Assembly: GCF_042681825.1 (NCBI RefSeq)
Contig: NZ_JBHUGH010000038.1
Coordinates: 1-64,000, forward strand
DNA: 64,000 bases
Direction of reading: 5' to 3'
Source: Halodurantibacterium flavum
GTDB lineage: Bacteria > Pseudomonadota > Alphaproteobacteria > Rhodobacterales > Rhodobacteraceae
The position numbers and the translations under genes are program-made. How positions within the stretch are numbered: the stretch's first letter is position 1; every line of letters begins with the position of its first letter. Below the pieces are notes generated by a model. That model was not told where the DNA came from and ran no database searches. It saw only the letters and a program-made list of their open reading frames with translations. Of the stretch, positions 43,443-52,773 are shown in pieces.

Positions 43443-44282
43443 ATGCAGTTCAGTGGCACCGGGACCTATATCGCCACCGAAGACCTGCGGGTGGCCGTCA
43501 ATGCCGCGGTGACGCTGGAACGCCCGCTGCTCGTCAAGGGCGAACCCGGCACCGGCAAGACCGAACTGGCGCGCCAGGTGGCGACGGCGCTGGGGCTGCC
43601 GATCATCGAATGGCATGTCAAATCAACCACGCGGGCGCAGCAAGGGCTTTACGAATACGATGCCGTCAGCCGCCTGCGCGACAGCCAGCTTGGCGATGCG
43701 CGGGTGCATGATGTCGCGAACTATATCCGCAAGGGCAAGCTCTGGCAGGCGTTCGAGGCCGTGGACCGCGTCGTCCTGCTGATCGACGAGATCGACAAGG
43801 CCGATATCGAGTTTCCGAACGATCTGCTGCAGGAACTCGATCGGATGGAGTTCCACGTCTACGAGACGGGCGAGACGATTCGTGCAGTGCAGCGACCGAT
43901 CGTCATCATCACCTCGAACAATGAAAAGGAGCTGCCTGACGCATTTCTGCGCCGCTGCTTCTTTCACTACATCCGCTTCCCCGATGCCGAGACGCTGAAG
44001 AAGATCGTCGAGGTGCATCATCCGGGCATAAAGGAGGCGTTGCTGACCCGGGCGCTCACGCAGTTCTACGAGATCCGGGAAACACCGGGGCTGAAGAAAA
44101 AGCCCTCGACCTCCGAAGTGCTCGACTGGCTGAAACTGCTCCTGGCCGAGGATCTATCGCCCGAGGATCTGCGCGCGGACGCGAAAACCGCCTTGCCGCG
44201 CCTCTACGGGGCGCTTCTCAAGAACGAACAGGACGTGCAGCTCTTTGAGAGGCTCGCCTTCATGGCCCGGTCAGGGCGCTGA
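43443..44282 (+). CDS. MoxR-family AAA+ ATPase
   Basis: A 279-residue AAA+ ATPase. Walker A is VKGEPGTGKTELARQ near residue 32 and Walker B is VVLLIDEIDKAD near 110. Sensor-1 ITSNNEKELPDAFLRRCFFHYIRFPD near 155 includes the arginine finger. MoxR proteins act as metal- or cofactor-insertion chaperones with a VWA-domain partner. Here that partner is encoded three genes downstream (45864-47045). Confidence 0.94.
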   Translation: MQFSGTGTYIATEDLRVAVNAAVTLERPLLVKGEPGTGKTELARQVATALGLPIIEWHVKSTTRAQQGLYEYDAVSRLRDSQLGDARVHDVANYIRKGKLWQAFEAVDRVVLLIDEIDKADIEFPNDLLQELDRMEFHVYETGETIRAVQRPIVIITSNNEKELPDAFLRRCFFHYIRFPDAETLKKIVEVHHPGIKEALLTRALTQFYEIRETPGLKKKPSTSEVLDWLKLLLAEDLSPEDLRADAKTALPRLYGALLKNEQDVQLFERLAFMARSGR

Positions 44283-44340
44283 ACCTCCGGGAGATCGGGA
44301 TGCCTTTTTCTGACACTTCGTCGCCGCGGTCTGCCGGTCC

Positions 44341-45699
44341 GTGAGATATGTCGTCCTCCTTCTGGCCCTTGTCCTGACGGCCTGCAGCGCCGCGCCCAGG
44401 CCGGCTGCCTATCCCGAAGCGGCCCCCCTGCCCGAGATGCGCGTCTTTCCCGCCGCGCGCCCGGCTGCGCCAGTCCGCGCCAATGGCGACCTCGCCCGTG
44501 ACTTTCTCGAACTTTCCTTCTGGCTGGAGGACGGTCGCCCCTTGCCGGTCTTTACCCGGTTCGAGGGGCCCGTCACGCTTGCCGTCGCCGGCCCGGCCCC
44601 CGATATCGCGCTGCGCGATCTGGCGATCCTGATCGAGCGGCTCCGGTCGGAGGCACGCATCGACATCACCACCACGACGGATCTTGCCGCTGCGAATATC
44701 GTGGTCGAGTTCCTGCCGGGCCGTATGCTGGCGACCTATGCCCCAGAAACGGCCTGCTTTGTAGTACCGCGTGTCGGCAGCTGGACGGAATTCCGGCAGA
44801 ACCGCCGTTCTGGCCTCCTGGACTGGACGACGCTCGAACGGCGCGAAACGCTCTCGGTCTTCATCCCCTACGATACCAACCCGCAGGAAATCCGCGACTG
44901 CCTGCATGAGGAAATTGCGCAGGCGCTGGGGCCGCTGAACGACCTTTACCGGCTGTCGGACACGATCTTCAACGACGACAACTTTCATTCGGTCCTGACC
45001 GGGTTCGACATGCTGATCCTGCGCGCCTATTACGCGCCCGAACTGCGGTCGGGCATGTCGCGGGATGAGGTGGCGGCCCGCCTGCCCGCGATCCTGCGGC
45101 GCATCAATCCGGCGGGCGAGCGGCGTGGACCCGCCGCCGATCCGGGCGAAACTCCGCGCGACTGGTTGGGCGCGATCAATGTCGCCCTGAACCCCGTGCG
45201 CCGGCCCGACCGGCTGGAGGCGGCGCATTACGCCGTGGGGCGGGCGCAGGAGCTCGGCTGGACGGACAGCAGGCTCGCGCTCAGCTACTTCGCGCTCGGC
45301 CGGGCAGCCGCACCCGATAGCAGCACATTGGCCGCAGCGGCCTTTCTGCGTGCGGGGCTGGTCTGGCGCGATCTGCCGGATGCGCAGGTGCATGTGGCCC
45401 ATATCGACATGCAGATGGCGGCCTTTGCGCTGGTCGCAGGGCAGCCGCAGAACACCGTTGCCCTGACGGACCGGGCGATGGAGCCAGCCTATCAGGCCCA
45501 GAACGCGGCCTTGCTTGCCAGCCTCCTGATGCTGCGCGCCACCGCGCTTGACGATCTGGGGCGCGGCACCGAGGCGCAGGCCGACCGCCTCGACAGCCTT
45601 GGGTGGGCGCGCTATGGGTTCGGCTCGGATGAAGAGGTCCGGGCGCGGCTGGCCGAAATCGCGAGCCTCGGGCGAACAGCAGGGGACAGAGCACGATGA
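44341..45699 (+). CDS. DUF2927 domain lipoprotein
   Basis: A 452-residue lipoprotein precursor starting with GTG. A short signal ends in the lipobox LTAC at residues 12-15. The DUF2927-like domain (about 55-240) contains FVVPRV, a conserved CLHEEIAQALGPLNDLYRLSDTIFNDDNFHSVLT near 181, whose HEE is zincin-like, and YYAPELRSGMSRDE. The C-terminal ~200 residues look like helical repeats of TPR type (LEAAHYAVGRAQELG and on). The HEExxQxLG pattern suggests a metallopeptidase-like site, which is inference. It overlaps the next gene as ATGA. Confidence 0.85.
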   Translation: MRYVVLLLALVLTACSAAPRPAAYPEAAPLPEMRVFPAARPAAPVRANGDLARDFLELSFWLEDGRPLPVFTRFEGPVTLAVAGPAPDIALRDLAILIERLRSEARIDITTTTDLAAANIVVEFLPGRMLATYAPETACFVVPRVGSWTEFRQNRRSGLLDWTTLERRETLSVFIPYDTNPQEIRDCLHEEIAQALGPLNDLYRLSDTIFNDDNFHSVLTGFDMLILRAYYAPELRSGMSRDEVAARLPAILRRINPAGERRGPAADPGETPRDWLGAINVALNPVRRPDRLEAAHYAVGRAQELGWTDSRLALSYFALGRAAAPDSSTLAAAAFLRAGLVWRDLPDAQVHVAHIDMQMAAFALVAGQPQNTVALTDRAMEPAYQAQNAALLASLLMLRATALDDLGRGTEAQADRLDSLGWARYGFGSDEEVRARLAEIASLGRTAGDRAR

Positions 45700-45860
45700 T
45701 CGTTATCGCCGGGGTTGTGATCGGGGCCATCATCGGGGCCTTGCAGGCGCGGGGGCGCGGCGGCAACCGGCTCGACATGGCGCAATACGGTGCGGGCTGG
45801 GCGATCATGCTGGGCCTTCTGGGCGTCTTCCTCACCATCTTTCTCGAAAGGGCGATGTAA
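45696..45860 (+). CDS. Small 54-residue membrane protein in the MoxR/VWA cluster
   Basis: An open frame starting ATG within the DUF2927 stop (ATGA) and ending TAA, three bases before the VWA gene. The product has two hydrophobic segments (residues 1-16, glycine-rich, and 32-50) joined by a basic loop ARGRGGNRLD. Coupling on both sides and codon use like its neighbours argue that it is real. I do not recognise a named family. Confidence 0.8.
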   Translation: MIVIAGVVIGAIIGALQARGRGGNRLDMAQYGAGWAIMLGLLGVFLTIFLERAM

Positions 45861-45863
45861 GCG

Positions 45864-47045
45864 GTGTTCCTGCCCTTCTTCCGGAACCTTCGCGCGGCAG
45901 ACCTGCCGGTCTCGCTGAGGGAGTTTCTGGCCTTTCTGGAGGGGCTTGCCGCAGGTCTTGTCACCTATGACCCGGAGGGGTTCTATTACCTCGCGCGCGC
46001 CGCGCTGGTGAAGGACGAGGCCCATATCGACCGGTTCGACCGGGCCTTCGCCGCCAGCTTCGCGGGGCTGGAGACCATATCTGCGGATCAGGTGCTGGAG
46101 GCGCTGGACCTGCCGCGCGAATGGCTGGAAAAGCTCGCCGAACGACATCTGAGCGCCGAAGAACGCGAGGCGATCCGGGCGCTTGGCGGCTTTGACAGGC
46201 TGATGGAAACCCTGCGCCAGCGTCTGGCGGAACAGAAGGGCCGTCATCAGGGCGGCAACAAGTGGATCGGCACCGCTGGCACCAGCCCCTTCGGCGCCTA
46301 TGGCCACAACCCGGAAGGCGTGCGGATCGGGCAGGATCAGGGCCATCATGGCCGCGCCGTCAAGGTCTGGGACCGGCGGGAATTCCGCGATCTGGATGAT
46401 GCGGTCGAACTGGGGACGCGCAACATCAAGGTCGCGCTTCGCAGGCTGCGTCGCTGGGCGCGTGATGGCGCGGCGCAGGAACTCGACCTCGACGGAACCG
46501 TCCGCGCGACGGCGGAACGGGGCTGGCTTGACGTTCAGACTCGGCCGGAACGGCGCAACGGGGTGCGCCTTTTGCTGTTCCTGGACGTGGGCGGCAGCAT
46601 GGACCCGCATGTCCGCGCCGTAGAAGAGTTGTTCAGCGCCGCCCGTTCGGAATTCCGGCATCTGGAATATTTCTACTTTCACAACTGCCTCTATGAGGGT
46701 GTCTGGCGCGAGAACCGCCGCCGCTGGGATGCACAGATCCCTACGGCCGAGATCCTGCGCACCTATGGCCATGACTGGAAGTGCATCTTTGTCGGCGATG
46801 CCACCATGTCGCCCTATGAGATCACGCATCCCGGCGGCGCGAACGAACACTGGAACGCCGAACCCGGGCAGGTCTGGCTGACGCGCGCCCGCATGCAATG
46901 GCCGGGAAACCTGTGGATCAACCCGCTGCCGGAAAGCCGCTGGCACTACAGCCAGTCGCTCCACCTCATCCGTGAGTTGTTCGAGAACCGCATGGTCCCC
47001 CTCACGCTTGACGGGATCGGGCGCGGGGTTCGAATGCTCACCTAG
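45864..47045 (+). CDS. CoxE-like VWA-domain protein, MoxR partner
   Basis: A 393-residue protein. The N-terminal half (about 1-190) is helical and typical of CoxE-like MoxR partners. The VWA domain begins near 230 with LLLFLDVGGSMDPHVRAVEELFSA. The metal-site motif is DVGGS, with Gly where DxSxS normally has the first Ser, so the MIDAS is atypical. It starts with GTG. In known pairs (CoxD/CoxE, RavA/ViaA) the ATPase and VWA protein together remodel or metallate a client. The client is not evident here, though DUF2927 and M48 proteins are neighbours. Confidence 0.88.
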   Translation: MFLPFFRNLRAADLPVSLREFLAFLEGLAAGLVTYDPEGFYYLARAALVKDEAHIDRFDRAFAASFAGLETISADQVLEALDLPREWLEKLAERHLSAEEREAIRALGGFDRLMETLRQRLAEQKGRHQGGNKWIGTAGTSPFGAYGHNPEGVRIGQDQGHHGRAVKVWDRREFRDLDDAVELGTRNIKVALRRLRRWARDGAAQELDLDGTVRATAERGWLDVQTRPERRNGVRLLLFLDVGGSMDPHVRAVEELFSAARSEFRHLEYFYFHNCLYEGVWRENRRRWDAQIPTAEILRTYGHDWKCIFVGDATMSPYEITHPGGANEHWNAEPGQVWLTRARMQWPGNLWINPLPESRWHYSQSLHLIRELFENRMVPLTLDGIGRGVRMLT

Positions 47046-47077
47046 CCAGAGGCGGGCCAAGGCCCCATATTGCCGAC

Positions 47078-47767
47078 ATGCTCAGATTGACCCCCCTCCT
47101 CCTGGCAATCGCCTATGCCTACCTGATGTACCGCTTTTCGGTCTGGCGGACCAAGCAGGAGCTGGACGCGCGGTCGACGCCCATGGCGGACGCGACGTTG
47201 CGGGCGATCTGCGACCGGATGGCCGAGGCGCTGAACGTCGCCTCCATCCCCGTGAACATCTATGATGTGGAACCGGTGAACGGTCTGGCCGCACCAGACG
47301 GGCGGATTTTCCTGACCCGGGGTTTCTATGACAAATACCGCTCCGGCGCCGTGACCGCCGAAGAGATGGCGAGCGTCATCGCGCATGAGCTGGGGCATGT
47401 GGCCCTGGGCCATTCCAAGCGGCGGATGATCGACTTTTCGGGCCAGAACGCGATCCGCATGGCGCTGGCATCCGTGCTGAACCGTTTCCTGCCGGGGCTG
47501 GGCATCCTGATCGCGAACGGGGTTACGATGCTCTTGGCTGCGCGCCTGTCGCGACAGGATGAATATGAGGCCGACGCCTATGCCTCTGCGCTGCTGGTCA
47601 AGGCCGGGATCGGGACGGGGCCGCAAAAGTCGCTGTTCCGCAAACTGCCCGGGCTGACGGGTGCGGCAGGCGGCCCGCCGGTCTGGCTGGCAAGCCACCC
47701 CCGCACCGAGGATCGCATCGCCGCGATCGAGGCGAATGAGGAACGCTGGCGCCGCTCTATCGGCTGA
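47078..47767 (+). CDS. M48-family membrane-anchored zinc metalloprotease
   Basis: A 229-residue protein. One N-terminal membrane helix (about 4-20) precedes the catalytic domain. The zinc motif HELGHVALGH is near residue 108, and the glutamate ligand lies in QDEYEADAYAS near 163, after a second hydrophobic stretch (about 125-152). It resembles HtpX/YfgC-type housekeeping proteases of the envelope. It follows the VWA gene by 32 bases and may belong to the same unit. The end overlaps the convergent PIN gene by 11 bases. Confidence 0.88.
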   Translation: MLRLTPLLLAIAYAYLMYRFSVWRTKQELDARSTPMADATLRAICDRMAEALNVASIPVNIYDVEPVNGLAAPDGRIFLTRGFYDKYRSGAVTAEEMASVIAHELGHVALGHSKRRMIDFSGQNAIRMALASVLNRFLPGLGILIANGVTMLLAARLSRQDEYEADAYASALLVKAGIGTGPQKSLFRKLPGLTGAAGGPPVWLASHPRTEDRIAAIEANEERWRRSIG

Positions 47768-48287
47768 GCGCCTTTCCCAGCCGTGGCAGACGCGCGCGTT
47801 TCAGCAGGGGGCGGAGCGGCTGGGGCTCACCGGAAAGCGTCTCTGCCTTGGCGCGCACGGCTTCGACCGCCATTGCGACCGGCTGGGGCGAGGTCTGCCA
47901 GAGGGTCAGCAGAAAGGGGTCCGGCGCCTCGATCCGCATTCCCTCACGGGCGCGAAGCGGAAAATCCCGCAGGTTCTCGGTCACGATCAGGTCAGCCCCG
48001 GCGCCGAGCGCTGCGGCAAGAACATGGCGATCCGCCGGATCGGGCAGCAACAGCCGCGCCTCAAGCTCTTCGGGGATCCCGACTTCGGCGTCCGGCCAGT
48101 TCTGATGCAGGTCGGCAATCTCGGCCCGTGCCGCAGCCTCTTGCCCCAGCTTGATCGTGGCGCGGGCCCATTCCTCCAGCACGCGGGACGACCAGAGCGG
48201 CTGGAAAAGCCCCGTGGACGCCACGCCCAACAGGATTTCGCGCTGGACGGTGGGATAAAGAACGCAGGCGTCCAGAAACGCCCGCAT
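47757..48287 (-). CDS. PIN-domain putative ribonuclease
   Basis: A 176-residue protein with a PIN fold. The opening FLDACVLYP gives the first acidic residue, WARA near 41 the second, and DPADRHVLAAALGAGADLIVTENLRDFP near 82-110 the later acidic pair. Many PIN proteins are VapC toxins, but no antitoxin gene precedes this one. Its start overlaps the rlmI stop as TGATG, so it is translated with an rRNA methyltransferase and is more likely a housekeeping RNase-like protein. Confidence 0.82.
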   Translation of the reverse strand: MRAFLDACVLYPTVQREILLGVASTGLFQPLWSSRVLEEWARATIKLGQEAAARAEIADLHQNWPDAEVGIPEELEARLLLPDPADRHVLAAALGAGADLIVTENLRDFPLRAREGMRIEAPDPFLLTLWQTSPQPVAMAVEAVRAKAETLSGEPQPLRPLLKRARLPRLGKALSR

Positions 48288-49474
48288 CAGTCCAGCCGGA
48301 AAAAGATCGACTTGAGGTATCCGCTTTCAGCCAGTTGCGGCAGCATCGGGTGATCCGGGCCGGCGAAACCGGTGTGGATCATCTGCGCGTGGCGCCCGCC
48401 GCGCCCGATGCCCCGGATGCTCGCCGTGCGAAAGGCGGCAAGATCGGCGGCATGGGAACAGGAACAGAGGCACAGGTATCCGCCCGGCGCCACCAGCGGC
48501 GCCGCAAGCCGCGCCACACGTTCATAGGCGCGCAGGCCCGCCTGAAGCGCGGGCTTGGCCGGCGCAAAAGCGGGCGGGTCGCAGACGACGAACTCGAACC
48601 GGGCGCCCTCGGCGGCAAGCTGTTCCATCACCGCAAAGGCGTCGCCCTGCCGCGTCTGGAACCGGTCTGCAAAACCGCTCGCTTCGGCACCCGCCTCGGC
48701 GAGGCGCAGGGCCGGTGCCGACCCGTCGACGGCCAGCGCCGATCGCGCACCGCCGGCCAGCGCCGCAAGGCCAAAGCCGCCCACATGGCTGAAGACATCA
48801 AGAACCCGTCCCTCCGGCGCGAGCCGCGCGCCAAAGGCGTGGTTGGGACGCTGATCATAGAAAAGCCCGGTTTTCTGCCCACCCAGCACATCGGCCATGT
48901 AGGTGGCGCCGTTCATCGGCACAGGCACCGGTCCTTCGACCGCGCCGCGCAGAACGACCATTTCCTCGGGCAGGCCCTCCAGGCCCCGCGCCCGGCCCGA
49001 CCCGTTCTTGACGACCCGGGTCACGCCCGTCGCCTCGCACAGCGTCTCGGCGATCAGGTCGATCATGGTCTCGGACCAGGCGGCATTTGGCTGGATCACC
49101 GCCAGATCGCCGAAACGGTCGATGACGACGCCGGGGAATCCGTCAGCCTCGGCATGGACAAGCCGGTAATAGGGCTGGTCGAACAGACGTTCGCGCAGCG
49201 CCAATGCCCGGCGCATCCGAAGTGAGAGCCATGCGCCATCGATCACCGCCGCCGGATCGCGGTCGAGCATCCGGGCGATGATCTTGGAATTCGGGTTGAC
49301 CGTGACGATCCCCAACGGGCTGCGGGCCTCATCCTGCAATTCGCAGATCGTGCCGGGGGCCAGCGCCTTGGTGCGACGGTCCGTCACAAGTTCATCGGCA
49401 AAGACCCAGGGCGCTCCGTGACGGATGGCGCGGGCGTCGGTTTTCGGACGGAGGCGGATGATGGGATAGGTCAT
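48287..49474 (-). CDS. rlmI: Class I rRNA (cytosine-C5) methyltransferase, RlmI family
   Basis: A 395-residue SAM-dependent methyltransferase. An N-terminal PUA domain (about 1-80, with HGAPWVFADEL near 19) precedes the Rossmann domain. GLFYDQRPNH near 203, VLDVFSHVGGFGLAALAGGA near 221 (SAM site), VCDPPAF near 293 and the catalytic CLCSCSHA near 330 follow. The E. coli homologue methylates C1962 of 23S rRNA. The PIN gene follows in overlap. Confidence 0.88.
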   Translation of the reverse strand: MTYPIIRLRPKTDARAIRHGAPWVFADELVTDRRTKALAPGTICELQDEARSPLGIVTVNPNSKIIARMLDRDPAAVIDGAWLSLRMRRALALRERLFDQPYYRLVHAEADGFPGVVIDRFGDLAVIQPNAAWSETMIDLIAETLCEATGVTRVVKNGSGRARGLEGLPEEMVVLRGAVEGPVPVPMNGATYMADVLGGQKTGLFYDQRPNHAFGARLAPEGRVLDVFSHVGGFGLAALAGGARSALAVDGSAPALRLAEAGAEASGFADRFQTRQGDAFAVMEQLAAEGARFEFVVCDPPAFAPAKPALQAGLRAYERVARLAAPLVAPGGYLCLCSCSHAADLAAFRTASIRGIGRGGRHAQMIHTGFAGPDHPMLPQLAESGYLKSIFFRLD

Positions 49475-49520
49475 GCCCTTCCTCTAGCGGCAGCGGACAC
49501 GGACAGGAAGCACAAACAGA

Positions 49521-49548
49521 AATCCCGGCCGCAACGGGCCGGGATTTT
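49521..49548 (-). terminator. Terminator of the small gene at 49586-49753
   Basis: AATCCCGGCC (49521-49530) and GGCCGGGATT (49537-49546) form a perfect 10-base stem. T-rich sequence follows on both strands, TTTC on plus and TTTCTGTTTG on minus. It lies 38 bases beyond the stop of the leftward small gene. Confidence 0.8.
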
Positions 49549-49585
49549 CAGCAAACCGCGCCTGAACGCGAAATCGTATGGTAGA

Positions 49586-49753
49586 TCAGGCCGGCTGGTG
49601 TGCGCGGCCACGCAGTGCGGCAACCCGACGTGCGATCCATGCGCCGAGGGCGCTGAACATCTCGCGGGTGGCTTCGGCGCGCATCTGACGGGCACGGAGC
49701 TCGATCGCTGCGATGTCGGTCACCGAATAGTCGCCGTAAATCTCTTTGGTCAT
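49586..49753 (-). CDS. Small 55-residue charged helical protein
   Basis: An open frame read leftward from ATG at 49753 (GAGG eight bases upstream; an ATG at 49762 is also in frame). The product starts MTKEIYGDYSVTDIAAIELRA and continues with a basic amphipathic helix containing IARRVAALRGR. It resembles small Rhodobacterales proteins of the RSP_7527/DUF1127-like kind, recalled only loosely; no function is known. It has its own terminator and shares a 280-base intergenic region with the divergent edd gene. It was overlooked by a length threshold. Confidence 0.72.
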   Translation of the reverse strand: MTKEIYGDYSVTDIAAIELRARQMRAEATREMFSALGAWIARRVAALRGRAHQPA

Positions 49754-49800
49754 CTCTGTCATCCTCTGGGTTGGATCAACCCTCCCGTGGGACTGAATTT

Positions 49801-49819
49801 AGGTCAGCCGGGCTGACTT
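49801..49819. repeat. Inverted repeat GTCAGC-CGG-GCTGAC
   Basis: A perfect 6-base inverted repeat with 3-base centre, extended by flanking A/T pairs. It lies between the small gene at 49753 and edd, and is a possible operator or weak hairpin. Confidence 0.4.
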
Positions 49820-49841
49820 TACCATCGACACGTCCTCAATG

Positions 49842-49875
49842 CTGCCATGCAGCGACCGCAATGCTGCAACCGCAC
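49842..49875. promoter_or_regulatory. Two CTGC-N3/4-GCA(G/C) boxes (PhaR-like)
   Basis: CTGC-CAT-GCAG at 49842-49852 and CTGC-AACC-GCAC at 49864-49875 lie in tandem. From memory, PhaR of Paracoccus binds CTGC-N3-4-GCAG near polyhydroxyalkanoate genes. They sit 89 bases upstream of the leftward small gene and about 160 from edd. A third copy lies at 60916-60926. Confidence 0.4.
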
Positions 49876-49919
49876 GGCCGACCTTTGGCCCTTGCCATCG
49901 GCGGCGCCCTTCCCCATCC

Positions 49920-49935
49920 TCCCGTGAAGGCGCGG
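49920..49935. repeat. REP-like repeat copy
   Basis: TCCCGTGAAGGCGCGG is identical over 16 bases to part of the third unit of the 61-bp array (6762-6777). It marks a dispersed, imperfectly palindromic intergenic element. Confidence 0.6.
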
Positions 49936-49946
49936 CGGCCTGACTT

Positions 49947-49958
49947 GTTAGCGCTAAC
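49947..49958. promoter_or_regulatory. Perfect palindrome GTTAGCGCTAAC, LacI-type operator
   Basis: The 12-base palindrome, with a central CG typical of LacI-family operators, lies 76 bases upstream of edd. In Rhodobacter the LacI-type regulator CceR controls Entner-Doudoroff genes, so such a factor is the natural candidate; this is inference. Confidence 0.65.
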
Positions 49959-50033
49959 GGACTGTGTTAGGCATCTGCCCAAGCCCACAGCGACGTCCAG
50001 GCCTTGCCCGGACCAGATGACACGAGGAGCGCC

Positions 50034-51839
<1,806 letters not shown>

Positions 51840-51852
51840 TCAGGAGCCTGTC

Positions 51853-52494
51853 ATGACCCCGACCGAAGCAAGCGCCCGCGCCGCCGAGATCTGCCGCCTC
51901 GCCCCCGTCATTCCGGTGCTGGTGATCGACGATCTTGCCCATGCCCGCCCTCTGGCCGAGGCGCTGGTGGCGGGCGGCCTGCCGGTGCTGGAGGTGACGC
52001 TGCGGACGCCGGTCGCGCTTGATGCCATCCGGGCGATGGCTGCGGTGCCGGGTGGGGTGGTCGGCGCCGGAACGCTGCTGACACCCGAGGATGTGGCGGC
52101 GGCCAAGGAGGCGGGCGCGCAGTTCGGCGTCTCTCCCGGCGCGACCGATCGCCTGCTGGACGCGGCAGAGGCACGGGGCCTGCCGATGCTGCCGGGCGCG
52201 GCGACGGCGAGCGAGGTCATGACCCTGCTGGAGCGCGGCTATACTACCCAAAAGTTCTTCCCGGCCGAGGCCGTGGGCGGCGCCCCCGCGCTCCGCTCGC
52301 TCGCCTCGCCCCTGCCGCAGGTCAGCTTTTGCCCGACCGGGGGCATCACGCTTGCGAATGCACCGACCTATCTGTCGCTCCCGAACACGCTCTGCGTGGG
52401 GGGCAGCTGGGTCGCCCCGAAGGACCGGATGCAGGCAGGCGACTGGGCCGCGATCGAGACGCTGGCCCGCGAGGCAGCCTCGCTGCCCCGTTAA
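51853..52494 (+). CDS. eda: KDPG aldolase
   Basis: A 213-residue class I aldolase splitting KDPG into pyruvate and glyceraldehyde 3-phosphate. The general-base Glu lies in VLEVTLRTP near residue 47. GAGTLLTPEDV near 75 and the Schiff-base Lys in TTQKFFPAEAVGG near 134 are clear, as is the phosphate loop FCPTGGI near 161. AGGAG precedes the ATG. The stop codon overlaps that of the convergent 52491-52757 gene. Confidence 0.96.
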   Translation: MTPTEASARAAEICRLAPVIPVLVIDDLAHARPLAEALVAGGLPVLEVTLRTPVALDAIRAMAAVPGGVVGAGTLLTPEDVAAAKEAGAQFGVSPGATDRLLDAAEARGLPMLPGAATASEVMTLLERGYTTQKFFPAEAVGGAPALRSLASPLPQVSFCPTGGITLANAPTYLSLPNTLCVGGSWVAPKDRMQAGDWAAIETLAREAASLPR

Positions 52495-52757
52495 CGTTCG
52501 GCCATCCGTCCCGCGCGCCCGCCGCGCCTGCGGGGCGGCACGCTTTCGGCAAGACCGGCCGACAGGACCGTGGTCATCGGATGCCCTTCGCGTCCATGGC
52601 CCGCGATCAGGCTGCGCAGCGCCTCGGCCTGATCGACGCCGACGGGCAGGCTCAGCGCCCAGTCGACAAAGATCGAACGGCATTCCGCCTCGGTGATGCC
52701 CTCGATCCTGTAGCTTTCGCGGATCAGCCCCTTCGGGTCGGCGTCTTGCGGCTGCAT
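52491..52757 (-). CDS. Conserved small protein after glnE
   Basis: An 88-residue protein with a conserved-looking core GLIRESYRIEGITEAECRSIFVDWALSLP (two helices with an acidic/cysteine stretch), HPMTTVLSAGL, and a strongly basic end PPRRRGGRAGR. I have no function for it. The start at 52757 has GGAG seven bases upstream. It begins 17 bases after the glnE stop on the same strand and is likely co-transcribed with it, which hints at a link to nitrogen control, though nothing in the sequence proves it. Confidence 0.8.
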   Translation of the reverse strand: MQPQDADPKGLIRESYRIEGITEAECRSIFVDWALSLPVGVDQAEALRSLIAGHGREGHPMTTVLSAGLAESVPPRRRGGRAGRMAER

Positions 52758-52773
52758 TGTGCTTCTCCCCATG

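Noticed and set aside
47757..48287. Type II toxin-antitoxin system at the PIN gene
   Set aside because: No antitoxin-sized gene lies upstream; the PIN start is coupled to rlmI instead.
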